A DNA stretch of 64,000 nucleotides from NCBI RefSeq assembly GCF_014084105.1, contig NZ_CP048289.1, positions 6,581,922 to 6,645,921 of the forward strand, written 5' to 3'. Positions 1 to 9,134 of the stretch are shown piece after piece; position 1 is the stretch's first letter; each line of letters opens with the position of its first letter. The notes below the pieces were generated by a model. It saw only the letters and a list, made by a program, of their open reading frames with translations, searched no databases and was not told the DNA's origin. The translations under genes were made by a program, and so were the position numbers. This stretch comes from Streptacidiphilus sp. P02-A3a (lineage in GTDB: Bacteria > Actinomycetota > Actinomycetes > Streptomycetales > Streptomycetaceae).

Positions 1-311
1 CGGACCAGCGCCCCGGGGACCAGCCGGTCGTCGGCGGAGAGCAGGGCCACGTAGTCGCTGTCGGCCCACTCCAGCAGGCCCTCGTTGTAGGTGGCGATAT
101 GGCCCTGGTTCCGTTCGTGGACCCGGACCTCGATCCGGGGGTCGGCGGCGGCCAACTCGCGGGCCCGGTCGGCCGAGTCGTCGGGTGAGGCGTCGTCGAT
201 GATCAGTACCCGGACGTCCAGGCCCTCCTGTTCGTCCAGGATGCTGTGCACGCAGTCGGCCAGGAAGTGGCCGTACTTGTAGCAGGGGACAACGACGCTC
301 AGGGTGCTCAT
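1..311 (-). CDS. Glycosyltransferase family 2, N-terminal part (runs off left edge)
   Basis: The ATG at 311 opens MSTLSVVVPCYKYG, the first strand and loop of a GT-A fold family 2 glycosyltransferase. IIDDASPDDS at residues 37-46 and SADD at 92-95 are the usual nucleotide-sugar and metal (DxD-type) positions. Only about 103 residues are inside the window, so acceptor and donor cannot be judged. It is the most distal gene seen of the minus-strand polysaccharide operon, 81 bp downstream of the DUF4082 gene and separated from it by a hairpin. Inferred role: transfer of a sugar during assembly of a surface glycan. The family call is secure; the specificity is unknown. Confidence 0.85.
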   Translation of the reverse strand, partial: MSTLSVVVPCYKYGHFLADCVHSILDEQEGLDVRVLIIDDASPDDSADRARELAAADPRIEVRVHERNQGHIATYNEGLLEWADSDYVALLSADDRLVPGALV

Positions 312-340
312 CGGTGGGCGGCCAATCCCCGGGCGGCGCA

Positions 341-375
341 GGGGAGGCGGCCGCTGACGCGCGGACCGCCTCCCC
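341..375 (-). terminator. Hairpin between DUF4082 gene and glycosyltransferase
   Basis: The 10-base arms at 341-350 and 366-375 are perfect complements. An inner CCGC/GCGG pair extends the stem across one bulged base. It lies just after the stop of the gene ending at 393. There is no clear U-tract, as is common in actinomycetes, so it could be a terminator or an mRNA-processing or attenuation site. Confidence 0.5.
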
Positions 376-392
376 GGGCCTCACCGGTGGGT

Positions 393-3300
393 TCAGTCGT
401 CGGTGTTGACCGACATGGCGGAGGTGGAGGTGGAGCTGGGCTTCGGGCTCGGCTGTGCCCCGGCCGGGGAGCTGCCCGAGGCGGTGGTGGCGGTGAAGAC
501 CGGCCCGACCCAGTAGTTCGCGGACCCGGAGGTCCCGGTCGGGAAGGACGAGGTGGTGCCGTAGGCGTAGACGCCGTTGGCGGTGCCGCTGCCGTCGGCG
601 GTACCGGTCAGCGGGTACTGCTGGACCGGACCGGCGAAGAAGCCGCCGGAGTACGCGTAGTTGCCGTCGGGTGCGTGGTACGAGACCACGTAGGGGGTGT
701 TGGCGGTGATCGCCACCGGGGTGGCGAAGGTCAGCGTCTGCCAGCCGGACGCCGTCTCCTTGGTGAAGGTGCCGCTGGCCAGCAGCGCGCCGCTGCCGCT
801 CCACAGGCTGCCGGTGTGGGTGCCGGTGTTCCCGGTGCCCTTGTAGAAGGTGACCCCGGTGACCTGGCCGGCCACCGCCGACTCGAACCGGGTGCCGAGC
901 TCCACCGAGTTGGCGTCACCGGACTCGTCCGGCACCGCGGGCGTCGCGGTCGACCCCCACAGGGTGCACGGGCAGGCCAGTGGCGGCGGTGTGGAGCTGG
1001 TGGTGAAGCTCCAGGTGCTGGGCGCGGTCATGGCGTTGCCCCACAGGTCGGAGGCCTGGACGGACGCGGTGTAGCGGGTGCCCAGCGCCAGGTTGGTGGC
1101 GGGGGTGAAGGTCACCGTGTCCCCCGCGCCCAGTACCGCCCCTCCCGGCACCTTGTTCCCCTGGGCGTCGGTGAGCGTGAAGGCCAGGGTGCTGGTGTCG
1201 ATCTCCTCGCTGAAGGTGGCGGTGACCGGCGCGGCGATCGACGCCGCGGTCGCCGCGGCCGCCGGGGCGGTCCCGGTGACCGCGGGCGCGACGGTGCTGG
1301 CCGTGGACGTGGTGAGGACGGCGTCCACCCAGTAGTTGACGCCCGCGGTGCCCGTGCTCGGGAAGACACCTCCGGTGCCGTAGCTGTAGAGGCCGTTGCC
1401 GGCGGCGGTGCTGCTCTGCGGCGACGTCAGCGGCGCGGTACCGGCGCCGTTGTTCGAGAAGTACCCGGCGTCGTAGGAGTAGTGGCCGTCCGGGGCGTAG
1501 TAGGAGGCGATGTAGGTGGTGTTGGCCTTGACCGGCACCGGCGTGGCGAAGTCCAGTTGCTGCCAGCCGGAGGCGGTCTCGTTGGTGAAGGTGCCGGTGG
1601 CCAGGAGCTGGCCGGTGCTGGTCCACAGGCTGCCGGTGTGCGTGCCGACGTTGGTGGCCGCCTTGTAGAAGCGGATGCCGGTGACCGTACCGGGGACCGA
1701 GCTGCTGATCCTCACCCCGAGCGAGACCGGGTTGCCGTCGCCGCTGTCGACGGTCCCGGGCACCGACGAGGCCGGGAACACCGTGCACGGGCAGGCCTGC
1801 GGGCCGATGGTCAGCGGCACCGTGCTGACCGCGCCGACGTTGGCGCTGTCGTCCTCGGCGCGCACCTCGACGCTCACCGGACCGGGGGCCGTGGGCGTCC
1901 AGCTGTAGCTCCAGCTGCCCAGGCCGGTGGCGGGGTTCCAGCTGGTGCCGCCGTTGGTGGAGACCTCCACCCGGGCCACCACCGCGCCGGTCGAGGCGGT
2001 GGCGGTGCCGGTGATGGTGACCGGCTGCATGGCGGGGACGGTCGCCCCCGCCGTCGGGGTGCTCACGGTGACGGTCGGGCCGACGGTCACCGTGGTCTGC
2101 GTCGCGGCGACGAGGTCGCTCTGCAGGGTCAGCGGCTGGACACCCATGTCGGCGAGGATGTTCACCGTGGCCTGCTGCATGTCCGGGTCCACGGTCACCA
2201 CCGCGTCACCGGGGTCGGCCGTGGGGACGTTGGCCAGGCCCCAGGACCACTGCACCGTGCCGGTGCCGAACACCAGGGCGTGCGAGGTGGGATCGCGGAA
2301 CTCCACCAGGCTCTGGGTGGCGTCGCCGGTGCCGTAGGTGTTCCCGTAGTCGAGCCGGACGTACTGGCCGGTGGTGATGTCCACGGTGGTGGACGACAGG
2401 TCGATCTCCCCGCTGGGTCTGGTGCTGTCGTTGTAGTCGCTGTCCCACTCGTAGCCCAGGGTGCCCTCGGGGAAGGTGGCGGTCTGGGTCGGGGTGAGTT
2501 TGGCGATCGAGGTGTTGCGCCAGATCCGCAGGTCGGCGTAGGTCCCCGGAACGGTCATCGCGTCGTTCCGGTTGCCGTTCACCGAGAAGAGCGAACCGGT
2601 GAGGATGTTCTGCGGCTCGAAGGCCTGCCCGTACGCGGTACTGCCGGGGTCCAGGAAGGCCCCGGTCCAGCCGCCGCTGGGATCGGCCACCCCGTCCGGC
2701 GGCGACAGTTCCATCTTGGTCATCTTGTAGCAGACCAGGGTCCGATCAGCGGTGGCGGTGCCGTCGATGCTGTTGCCGAAACGGGTCTCCCAGGACACCT
2801 CGTTGCCGCTGAAGAAGGCCTCGTTGACGCCCGCCTTCCGGGCGTTGAGGACGTTGGTGAACTGGTTCTGGGTCCAGTACTCGTCGTGTCCCGAGGACAT
2901 GAAGACCCTGTGGGTCAGCAGGTCCGCCGGGCGCGTGGAGACGTCCACCCCGGAGAGGTAGCTGACGTCGTAGCCGTTCTCCTCCAGCCAGTAGATCATC
3001 TCGAACTCGGAGCCGAAGATGCCGTTCGCTCCGCTGTCGTCGCCGATGTCCAGCGGCCGGTTGTAGCTGACCGCGTAGGCCCGCCCGTCCGGGGCGGGCC
3101 CGGCTCCCTGGTAGAGGTCCTGGCCGCCCCACATGTTGTAGGCCTGCCAGGTCTCGTCGTCGGTCTGCACCACGACGGCGGAGGTGCTGCTGTCGTTCCG
3201 GACCACGAACGGGTACGGCATCACGCCGTTGCCGTCGGTCTGGTCGAGCTCCGCGATGTACAGGCCGGAGACCGCGTCGCTGGGCACCGCCCAGGTGGCG

Positions 3301-3806
3301 GTGACCGGCCAGTTGCCGCAGTCCACCTCACCGGTGGCCGCGGCCGTGTCGCAGGCCAGGGCCTTTCCGTTGGCGTTCCCGTCGGTCACCCCGGGATCGA
3401 GCGGTGCTCCCGGCTGGCCGGTGGTGGTGAAGTTCGCCGGATAGGTGACCGCCGCCTGGGCCGCGGTCGACCATTCCCGGGCCCCGTCGCCGCCGTAGTA
3501 GCCGAGACGGTAGATCTCGACGTGGTACGGGATCGGCGACTGGACCTTGAGGCTGAGGGTGTCCCCGGCCTGGACGCTCTCCTGGGTGGAGAAGCCCTCG
3601 ACGTTGCCGTAGGCGTTGCCGGAGAACCAGTCGGACATCGGCGTACCGGGCTGCGAGTTCTCGCAGACGATGGCGTTGCTGGCGGACCCGCACGGGTCAC
3701 TCGCCGCCCGGGCCGATCCGGCCTCGGGCAGTATTGCCACCAGCAGGGTCGCCACCAAGGCGAACAGCCAGAACTTCAGCGTCCTTCCGCTCCTGCTTCT
3801 CTCCAC
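393..3806 (-). CDS. Large secreted protein with DMFase-beta-like, Ig-like and two DUF4082 domains
   Basis: 1137 residues. A Sec signal peptide (about residues 1-35) is followed by a domain resembling the C-terminal part of the N,N-dimethylformamidase large subunit (about 40-560, with LGYYGGDG and FMSSGHDEYW). Then come an Ig-like segment (about 565-660), a first DUF4082 (about 665-815, opening CPCTVF), a Big_5-type Ig domain (about 825-930) and a second DUF4082 (about 940-1100). The two DUF4082 copies are clear internal repeats (GTHTGSLW in both). The GTG start at 3806 has GGGGAGGG about six bases upstream. It is exported and probably acts in the cell wall or outside the cell. Its place in a polysaccharide operon suggests glycan binding or modification, but no activity can be assigned. 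The tail is Ser/Pro-rich with no LPXTG motif. Confidence 0.85.
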   Translation of the reverse strand: MERSRSGRTLKFWLFALVATLLVAILPEAGSARAASDPCGSASNAIVCENSQPGTPMSDWFSGNAYGNVEGFSTQESVQAGDTLSLKVQSPIPYHVEIYRLGYYGGDGAREWSTAAQAAVTYPANFTTTGQPGAPLDPGVTDGNANGKALACDTAAATGEVDCGNWPVTATWAVPSDAVSGLYIAELDQTDGNGVMPYPFVVRNDSSTSAVVVQTDDETWQAYNMWGGQDLYQGAGPAPDGRAYAVSYNRPLDIGDDSGANGIFGSEFEMIYWLEENGYDVSYLSGVDVSTRPADLLTHRVFMSSGHDEYWTQNQFTNVLNARKAGVNEAFFSGNEVSWETRFGNSIDGTATADRTLVCYKMTKMELSPPDGVADPSGGWTGAFLDPGSTAYGQAFEPQNILTGSLFSVNGNRNDAMTVPGTYADLRIWRNTSIAKLTPTQTATFPEGTLGYEWDSDYNDSTRPSGEIDLSSTTVDITTGQYVRLDYGNTYGTGDATQSLVEFRDPTSHALVFGTGTVQWSWGLANVPTADPGDAVVTVDPDMQQATVNILADMGVQPLTLQSDLVAATQTTVTVGPTVTVSTPTAGATVPAMQPVTITGTATASTGAVVARVEVSTNGGTSWNPATGLGSWSYSWTPTAPGPVSVEVRAEDDSANVGAVSTVPLTIGPQACPCTVFPASSVPGTVDSGDGNPVSLGVRISSSVPGTVTGIRFYKAATNVGTHTGSLWTSTGQLLATGTFTNETASGWQQLDFATPVPVKANTTYIASYYAPDGHYSYDAGYFSNNGAGTAPLTSPQSSTAAGNGLYSYGTGGVFPSTGTAGVNYWVDAVLTTSTASTVAPAVTGTAPAAAATAASIAAPVTATFSEEIDTSTLAFTLTDAQGNKVPGGAVLGAGDTVTFTPATNLALGTRYTASVQASDLWGNAMTAPSTWSFTTSSTPPPLACPCTLWGSTATPAVPDESGDANSVELGTRFESAVAGQVTGVTFYKGTGNTGTHTGSLWSGSGALLASGTFTKETASGWQTLTFATPVAITANTPYVVSYHAPDGNYAYSGGFFAGPVQQYPLTGTADGSGTANGVYAYGTTSSFPTGTSGSANYWVGPVFTATTASGSSPAGAQPSPKPSSTSTSAMSVNTDD

Positions 3807-3880
3807 GTGTCCCTCCCCTCTCTCTGTCCTTCACGCTGTCCTTCACAGCGGGAGCATGGTGGTGACGGTCAGTCAGTCAG

Positions 3881-5002
3881 TCAGTTGATGGCCCCGGTGA
3901 GCAGGTCCACGACCCGCTGCTGCTGCCGCGGGGTGATCTGCGGGAACAGCGGGAGCGAGAGCATCCGGTCCGCCGCGTCCTCGGCGTGCGGGAAGTCGCC
4001 GCGCCGGTGCCCGAGATGGGCGAACGCCGGGGTGAGGTGGACCGGGGCGGGGTAGTGCACACCCGCGCCGACACCCTCGGCGTTGAGCTTGCCGACCACC
4101 GCGTCGCGGTCGGCCCCGGTCACCCGCACCACGTAGAGGTGCCAGACGTGCACGTTGCCCTCCGCCGTCACCGGCAGCACCACCCGTCCGGCGGCGGCCA
4201 GGTCTGCCAGCAGCGCGTCGTAGCGGGCGGCGGCGGCCCGGCGGGCGGCGTTGCCCGCGTCCAGCCGGGCCAGTTTGGCGCGCAGCACCACGGCCTGGAG
4301 TCCGTCCAGGCGGCTGTTGAACCCGGGCAGGTCGTGGCGGTACTTGGCGACCCCGCCGTGGTTCGCCAACGCCCGGACCAGTCCGGCCAGTTCCTCGTCG
4401 TCGGTGAGCACCGCGCCGGCGTCGCCGTAGGCGCCGAGGTTCTTGCCCGGGTAGAAGCTGGTGGCGGCGATGCCGCCACTGCCGGCGGTCCGGCCGTCGC
4501 GGCTCGCCCCCTGGCTCTGGGCCGCGTCCTCGACCACCCTGACCCGCACCGGGAGCGCGCCGACCAGCTCGGCCACGTCGGCGCACTGGCCGTAGAGGTG
4601 GACCGGGACGACCGCGCGGGTGGCCTGGCTGACCGCGGCCAGGGCGGCGTCCGGGTCGATCAGCAGGCTGTCGGGGAAGCAGTCGACCAGTACCGGCACC
4701 GCCCCGAGCCGGTTCACCGCCCCGGCCGTGGCGATGAAGGTGTTGGCGGGCAGCACCACCTCGTCGCCCGCCCCGACGCCGGACGCCCGCAGTGCCAGTT
4801 CCAGCGCGTCGGTGCCGTTGGCCACGCCCACGCAGTGCTCGACACCGGCGAAGCGCGCGTACTCGCGCTCGAACTCGCGCACCTCCTCGCCGCCGATGAA
4901 GGCGGTGTTCGCCATCACCCGTTCGAAGCCGGCCCGGACCTCGTCGGCCACCTCGGCGTGGGCCGCCTTGAGGTCCACTAGCGGAATCTGACTGTCGCTC
5001 AT
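3881..5002 (-). CDS. DegT/DnrJ/EryC1/StrS aminotransferase (sugar aminotransferase 2)
   Basis: 373 residues, the normal length for PLP-dependent nucleotide-sugar aminotransferases. It opens with IPLVDLKAAH. The internal aldimine lysine is in FYPGKNLGAYGDAG, and ANGTDALELAL is the cofactor-phosphate region. It should transaminate a keto-sugar nucleotide, usually with glutamate as donor. Its ATG overlaps the stop of the upstream acyltransferase gene (ATGA), so the two are probably translationally coupled; NeuD/PglD-type acyltransferases commonly acylate the amine made by such aminotransferases. The family is certain; the sugar is not. Confidence 0.92.
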   Translation of the reverse strand: MSDSQIPLVDLKAAHAEVADEVRAGFERVMANTAFIGGEEVREFEREYARFAGVEHCVGVANGTDALELALRASGVGAGDEVVLPANTFIATAGAVNRLGAVPVLVDCFPDSLLIDPDAALAAVSQATRAVVPVHLYGQCADVAELVGALPVRVRVVEDAAQSQGASRDGRTAGSGGIAATSFYPGKNLGAYGDAGAVLTDDEELAGLVRALANHGGVAKYRHDLPGFNSRLDGLQAVVLRAKLARLDAGNAARRAAAARYDALLADLAAAGRVVLPVTAEGNVHVWHLYVVRVTGADRDAVVGKLNAEGVGAGVHYPAPVHLTPAFAHLGHRRGDFPHAEDAADRMLSLPLFPQITPRQQQRVVDLLTGAIN

Positions 5003-5730
5003 ATCCTGTACTCCTCGGGCGCGTTCATCAACTCGTCAATATCGGGCCGGAGTTCGGCGAGTGCTGGGGCAACCGCCGCCCGCAGCCGACGGGCCGGGCT
5101 GCCCACCCAGACCTCGCCCGGCGGCACGTCGCCGAGCACCACGCTGCCCATACCGAGCAACGACCAGTCCCCGATCGCCGCGTACTCGCGGACCAGCACT
5201 CCGGCGCCGACATAGGCACCGCGCCCCACCCGCACCCCGCCGCCCAGCCGGACCCCGGAGGCGATGGTCGCGAAGTCCGCCACCACGTCGTCGTGGGTGA
5301 GCACGGCCTGCGGCATCACCGCGACATGCGCGCCCACCCGCACCGCGGCGGTGAGCACGGTGTGCGCCAGCAGCACCGATCCCGGGCCGATGACGCAACT
5401 CGCGGCCACGGCCGCGCCGGGGTGGACCACGGTGGCGTAGCGGTGCGACGGCAGGCCGAGCCGACGGACCAGCCGGGCCCGCCCGGCGTAGTCGCGCGGA
5501 CTGCCGACGCAGACCACCGCCTGGGACCCGGGCAGCTCCCGGAGCAGCCGGTGCACCAGGTCGCAGCCGCCGAGCACCGGCGCGCCGTCCACCTCGGTGC
5601 CGTGCAGCGCCGGGTCGTCGTCGAGGTGGCCGAGCAGCGGCGGCCCGCCGCCGGAGGCGTGCGCGGCGCGGACGGCCTGCGCGGTCTCCCGCGCGAAGCC
5701 GCCCGCGCCGACGATCACCAGACCGCTCAT
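4999..5730 (-). CDS. NeuD/PglD-family sugar O/N-acyltransferase
   Basis: 243 residues. The N-terminal Rossmann-like part (VIVGAGGFARETA) binds the nucleotide sugar. The C-terminal left-handed beta helix (about residues 95-215, hexad repeats such as GPGSVLLAHTVLTAAVRVG) is typical of acetyl-CoA-dependent transferases. The start at 5730 is chosen because its ATG overlaps the upstream stop (ATGA) and the family begins at this Rossmann strand; longer reading frames only add low-complexity sequence. Expected role: acetylation of an amino group placed on an NDP-sugar by one of the flanking aminotransferases. Confidence 0.9.
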   Translation of the reverse strand: MSGLVIVGAGGFARETAQAVRAAHASGGGPPLLGHLDDDPALHGTEVDGAPVLGGCDLVHRLLRELPGSQAVVCVGSPRDYAGRARLVRRLGLPSHRYATVVHPGAAVAASCVIGPGSVLLAHTVLTAAVRVGAHVAVMPQAVLTHDDVVADFATIASGVRLGGGVRVGRGAYVGAGVLVREYAAIGDWSLLGMGSVVLGDVPPGEVWVGSPARRLRAAVAPALAELRPDIDELMNAPEEYRI

Positions 5731-6908
5731 CCAGCGGCCCCTCTTCCGGCGGCCGCTCTCGCGCCGGTCGCACTCGCGCCGCCCCGCTCCCGGACCACGG
5801 CCACCACCCGGTCCTGCTGCTGCTCCGTCATGGTGTGGAACAGCGGCAGGATCAGCGAGTCCCGGCTGATCCGCTCGGTGACCGGCAGCGGCGCGGCCGG
5901 ATGCCCCGCGTAGGCGGGTTCGAGGTGCGCGGCCATGATCCCGCGCCGGGCCGACACCCCGGCCTCGGACAGCGCTTCGAGCAGCGCGTCCCGGCCGAGC
6001 GGGTAGGGCTCGGACAGCAGCACCCAGAACGACTGGAAGTTGCCCTGGCCGTGCGCCGGGTCGTCCACCGGCGTCAGCCCGGGGACGCCGTCGAGCAGTT
6101 CCCGGTAGCGCGCGGCCAGCTCCCGCCGCCGCTCCAGCATCGCGTCCAGCTTGCCGAGTTGGACCAGGCCCACGGCGGCCTGGATGTCGGTCATCCGGTA
6201 GTTGTAGCCGACCTCCAGATAGCTCTCCAGGATCGGTTTGCCGCTGGCGTGCCGTTGCGCGGCGGAGGCGTTCATCCCGTGCTCGCGCAGCCGCCGCAGC
6301 CGGGCCGCCCACTCGGCGTCGTCGGTGGTGACCATCCCGCCCTCGCCGGTGGTGACCACCTTGCGCGGGTGGAAGGACCAGGCGGCCAGCGTCGCGCCGT
6401 GCCCGACGGACGTGCCGCCGACGGTCGATCCGATCGCGCAGGCGGCGTCCTCGACCAGGGCGACGCCCCAGTCCGCGCAGGCCTCGCGCATCGCCGCGAC
6501 GTCGGCGGGCACCCCGCCCTGGTGCACCAGCAGCACCGCCCTGGTGCGCGGGGTGCGCACCGCCGCCACGGTGGCCGGGGTCAGGTTGCCGGTGGCCAGC
6601 TCGACGTCGGCGAAGACCGGCTCGGCGCCCAGGTAGCGGACCGCGTTGGCGGTGGCGATGAAGGAGAGCGAGGGGACGACCACCTCGTCGCCGGGGCCCA
6701 GGCCGAGCGCGATCAGCGCCAGGTGCAGCGCGGTGGTGCAGGAGCTGACGGCGATGCCGTGCTCCGCGCCCACCCGCTCGGCGAAGGCCCGCTCGAACTC
6801 GGCCACCCTGGGCCCCTGGGCCACCCAGCCGGAGCGGACCGCGTCGGCGGCGGCCTGCGCCTCCGCCTCGCCCAGCCAGGGGATCATCACCGGGATCCGG
6901 TCGCTCAT
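5727..6908 (-). CDS. DegT/DnrJ/EryC1/StrS aminotransferase (sugar aminotransferase 1)
   Basis: 393 residues, starting MSDRIPVMIPWLGEAE at 6908. The PLP lysine lies in SFHPRKVVTTGEGG, and SSCTTALHLAL forms the phosphate-binding region. It is only distantly similar to the other DegT protein of the operon, so two different amino positions or two different sugars are likely. Stop-start overlaps on both sides (ATGA with the epimerase stop at 6905 and with the NeuD start at 5730) place it in a coupled chain. The last 20 or so residues are Ala/Arg-rich and appear nonessential. The pathway is inferred from neighbours only. Confidence 0.92.
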   Translation of the reverse strand: MSDRIPVMIPWLGEAEAQAAADAVRSGWVAQGPRVAEFERAFAERVGAEHGIAVSSCTTALHLALIALGLGPGDEVVVPSLSFIATANAVRYLGAEPVFADVELATGNLTPATVAAVRTPRTRAVLLVHQGGVPADVAAMREACADWGVALVEDAACAIGSTVGGTSVGHGATLAAWSFHPRKVVTTGEGGMVTTDDAEWAARLRRLREHGMNASAAQRHASGKPILESYLEVGYNYRMTDIQAAVGLVQLGKLDAMLERRRELAARYRELLDGVPGLTPVDDPAHGQGNFQSFWVLLSEPYPLGRDALLEALSEAGVSARRGIMAAHLEPAYAGHPAAPLPVTERISRDSLILPLFHTMTEQQQDRVVAVVRERGGASATGARAAAGRGAAG

Positions 6909-7879
6909 CCGGTCACCGCCGCGCGCTCGGCCAGCCACCAGTCGACCAGGTCCCGCAGTCCGGTACCGAGGTCGATCTCGGCCTGGAAGCCGAGCCGCCC
7001 CACGGCGTTGGCGGTGTCCGCGAGCCGCCGGGTCACCCCGTTCACCGCGCGGGCCGGGCCGTGCACCGGCTCCAGCTCCGAGCCCATCACCCGGAGCAGG
7101 GCGAGGGCCAGGTCCCGCAGACTGGTCTCGGTGGCGCTGGCGACGTTGAACACCTCGTCGGTGAGGTCCGACTCGGCTGCCAGCACATTGGCCCGGGCGA
7201 TGTCCCGGACGTGGACGAAGTCCATGGTCTGGGTGCCGTCGCCGAGGATCAGCGGCGGCTCCCCGGCCGCGATCCGCTCCATCCAGCGGATCAGCACCTC
7301 GGTGTAGAGGCCGTGGATGTCCATCCGCGGCCCGTAGACGTTGAAGTAGCGCAGCGCCACGTAGTCCAGCCCGTACATGGCGTGGAAGCTGCGCAGCAGG
7401 CCCTCGTTGAAGGCCTTGGCCGCGCCGTAGAAGGTGTCGTTGTTGTAGGGGTGGTGGCGCTCGCTGGTGGGGAAGGACTCGGCCAGGCCGTACACCGAGG
7501 CGGAGGAGGAGGCGACCACCTTGCCGACGCCCGCGGCCGCGGCCGCCTCCACCACGTTGAAGGTGCCGTCGACCATGACCTCGTTGGCCAGCCGGGGCTC
7601 CTCCGCGCACTGGGTGATCCGGATCGCCGCGAGGTGGAACACCAGGTCCGCGCCCTCGGTCGCCTTGCGGACCGCGTCGGCGTCGCGGATGTCGCCCTCG
7701 ACCACCTCGACCACCCCGCTGGGCATGGCCCGGGCCAGGTTGGCCATCCGGCCCCGGACGAAGTTGTCCAGCACCACGATCCGGTCCGCCCCCCGGTCGA
7801 CCAGGAGGTCGACCAGGTTGGAGCCGATGGTGCCGGCTCCCCCGGTGACCAGGATGCGCTTGCCTCGTACGCTGTTCAC
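6905..7879 (-). CDS. NAD-dependent epimerase/dehydratase (extended SDR, NDP-sugar)
   Basis: 324 residues. The Rossmann motif is GGAGTIGSN at the N-terminus. FHLAAIRITQCAEEP and the catalytic YGAAK (YxxxK) are present, as is the SSSASVYG serine region, all typical of GalE/WbpP-like nucleotide-sugar 4-epimerases and dehydratases. It probably converts a UDP- or GDP-sugar used by the downstream aminotransferases. The stop overlaps the next start by ATGA. The start MNSVRGKRILVTGG is supported by the usual distance to the glycine-rich loop. Confidence 0.92.
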   Translation of the reverse strand: MNSVRGKRILVTGGAGTIGSNLVDLLVDRGADRIVVLDNFVRGRMANLARAMPSGVVEVVEGDIRDADAVRKATEGADLVFHLAAIRITQCAEEPRLANEVMVDGTFNVVEAAAAAGVGKVVASSSASVYGLAESFPTSERHHPYNNDTFYGAAKAFNEGLLRSFHAMYGLDYVALRYFNVYGPRMDIHGLYTEVLIRWMERIAAGEPPLILGDGTQTMDFVHVRDIARANVLAAESDLTDEVFNVASATETSLRDLALALLRVMGSELEPVHGPARAVNGVTRRLADTANAVGRLGFQAEIDLGTGLRDLVDWWLAERAAVTG

Positions 7880-7930
7880 AGCTGTTCCCTCACTGGGTTG
7901 TCGGCCCGGGGCCGGACAGGTGGGCGGTCG

Positions 7931-7974
7931 GTCGGGTGAGCGGTCGGGTGAGCGGTCGGGTGAGCGGTCGGGTG
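7931..7974. repeat. 12-bp tandem repeat, about 3.7 copies
   Basis: The unit gtcgggtgagcg repeats without change at 7931, 7943 and 7955, with a partial copy at 7967. It fills much of the short gap between the oxidoreductase and epimerase genes, upstream of the epimerase start. It is a short minisatellite open to slippage. Any effect on mRNA or ribosome loading is speculative. Confidence 0.85.
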
Positions 7975-7981
7975 GTCGGGG

Positions 7982-9133
7982 TCAGCGGCCGGTCCGCAGG
8001 CCGACCACGGCGCCGCGGAACTCCAGGCTCCGGGAGGCGGCCTCCAGGATGTCCAGCACCCGCAGCCCGGCCCGCCCGTCGGTCAGCGGCGCCCGGCGCT
8101 CCCGGATCGACGCGGCGAACTCGTCGACCATGGCGCGCAGCGCCTCCTTCTCCGCGAGCGCGGGCGCGACCATGTCGCCGGAGCGGTAGGAGACGAGCAT
8201 CTCCCGGCGCTCGTCGTCCTGCAGGTCCTGCGGCCGGGTCAGGTCCACCCCCCGGTCGAACAGCGTCACCCGCTGCGCCGGGTTGAGGTCGTCCCAGATC
8301 AGGGTGCGCTTCGCGCCGCCGACCATGGTGGTCCGCACCTTGGTCGGGGAGAGCCAGTTGACGTGCGCGTGGGCGATCGCCCCGGTGTTCAGCTGGAGCG
8401 TCAGATAGGCCACGCAGGCCTGCCCGGCGCCGATCGGGTCGGCGCCGTGGGCGGCCACCGCGACCGGCTGGACCTGCTCGGGGAGGATGAAGTCCAGGAT
8501 CGACAGGTCGTGCGGCGCCAGGTCCCACAGCACGTCGATGTCCTTCTGGACCAGCCCGAGGTTGATCCGCACCGAGTCGACGAAGTGGATCTCGCCCAGT
8601 TCGCCGGAGTGCACCGCCTCCCTGATCCGGCCGACCGCCGGGGTGTAGCAGTAGGTGTGGTCGCACATCAGCGTCAGCCCGCGCTGCTCGGCCTCCACGA
8701 CCAGCCGCGCCCCGTCCGCGTAGGTGGACGCCAGCGGCTTCTCCACCAGCACGTGCTTCCCGGCCCGCAGCGCGGCCAGGGCGACGTCGAGGTGGGTACC
8801 GGCCGGGGTGGCCACCGCGACGGCGTCCACGGCGGGGTCGGCCAGGACCGCGGCGTAGTCGTCGGTCGCCTGCACCGTGGAGTAGCCGCCGAGCACCCGC
8901 TGGGCCCGGGAGACGTCCAGGTCGCACAGCCAGCGCAGCCGGAACGCCGAGCCCGCCTGGAAGTTGCGCACCAGGTTGGGGCCCCAGTAGCCGGCGCCGA
9001 CGACGGCGACCCCCAGCGGGTCCGGCGTCGCGGCGTTGGTCCGGGCGTTCGTCCCGGCGGTCGTCTCGCTTCTGGCCACGGTCTCTCTTTCGCTGTCGGC
9101 GGCTGGTCGGCTTGGAGTCGGTTGTCGCGGCAT
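7982..9133 (-). CDS. Gfo/Idh/MocA-family sugar oxidoreductase
   Basis: 383 residues. After a Ser/Thr-rich leader of about 38 residues comes the dinucleotide-binding loop VAVVGAGYWGPNLVRNF, then the diagnostic VEKPLA lysine and the WDLAPHDLSIL histidine. Close relatives are WlbA-type UDP-GlcNAc(A) 3-dehydrogenases, which work with a DegT aminotransferase and an acetyltransferase to make 3-amino sugars; this operon supplies both partners. The gene starts one base after the stop of the glycosylphosphotransferase. The exact start is uncertain because the first 38 residues lie outside the family alignment. Confidence 0.9.
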   Translation of the reverse strand: MPRQPTPSRPAADSERETVARSETTAGTNARTNAATPDPLGVAVVGAGYWGPNLVRNFQAGSAFRLRWLCDLDVSRAQRVLGGYSTVQATDDYAAVLADPAVDAVAVATPAGTHLDVALAALRAGKHVLVEKPLASTYADGARLVVEAEQRGLTLMCDHTYCYTPAVGRIREAVHSGELGEIHFVDSVRINLGLVQKDIDVLWDLAPHDLSILDFILPEQVQPVAVAAHGADPIGAGQACVAYLTLQLNTGAIAHAHVNWLSPTKVRTTMVGGAKRTLIWDDLNPAQRVTLFDRGVDLTRPQDLQDDERREMLVSYRSGDMVAPALAEKEALRAMVDEFAASIRERRAPLTDGRAGLRVLDILEAASRSLEFRGAVVGLRTGR

Positions 9134-9134
9134 G

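Noticed and set aside
246..4055. Very long plus-strand open frame opposite the DUF4082 gene
   Set aside because: Composition is Gly/Arg/Val low-complexity typical of an antisense frame in GC-rich DNA; the minus strand encodes a protein with signal peptide and known domains.
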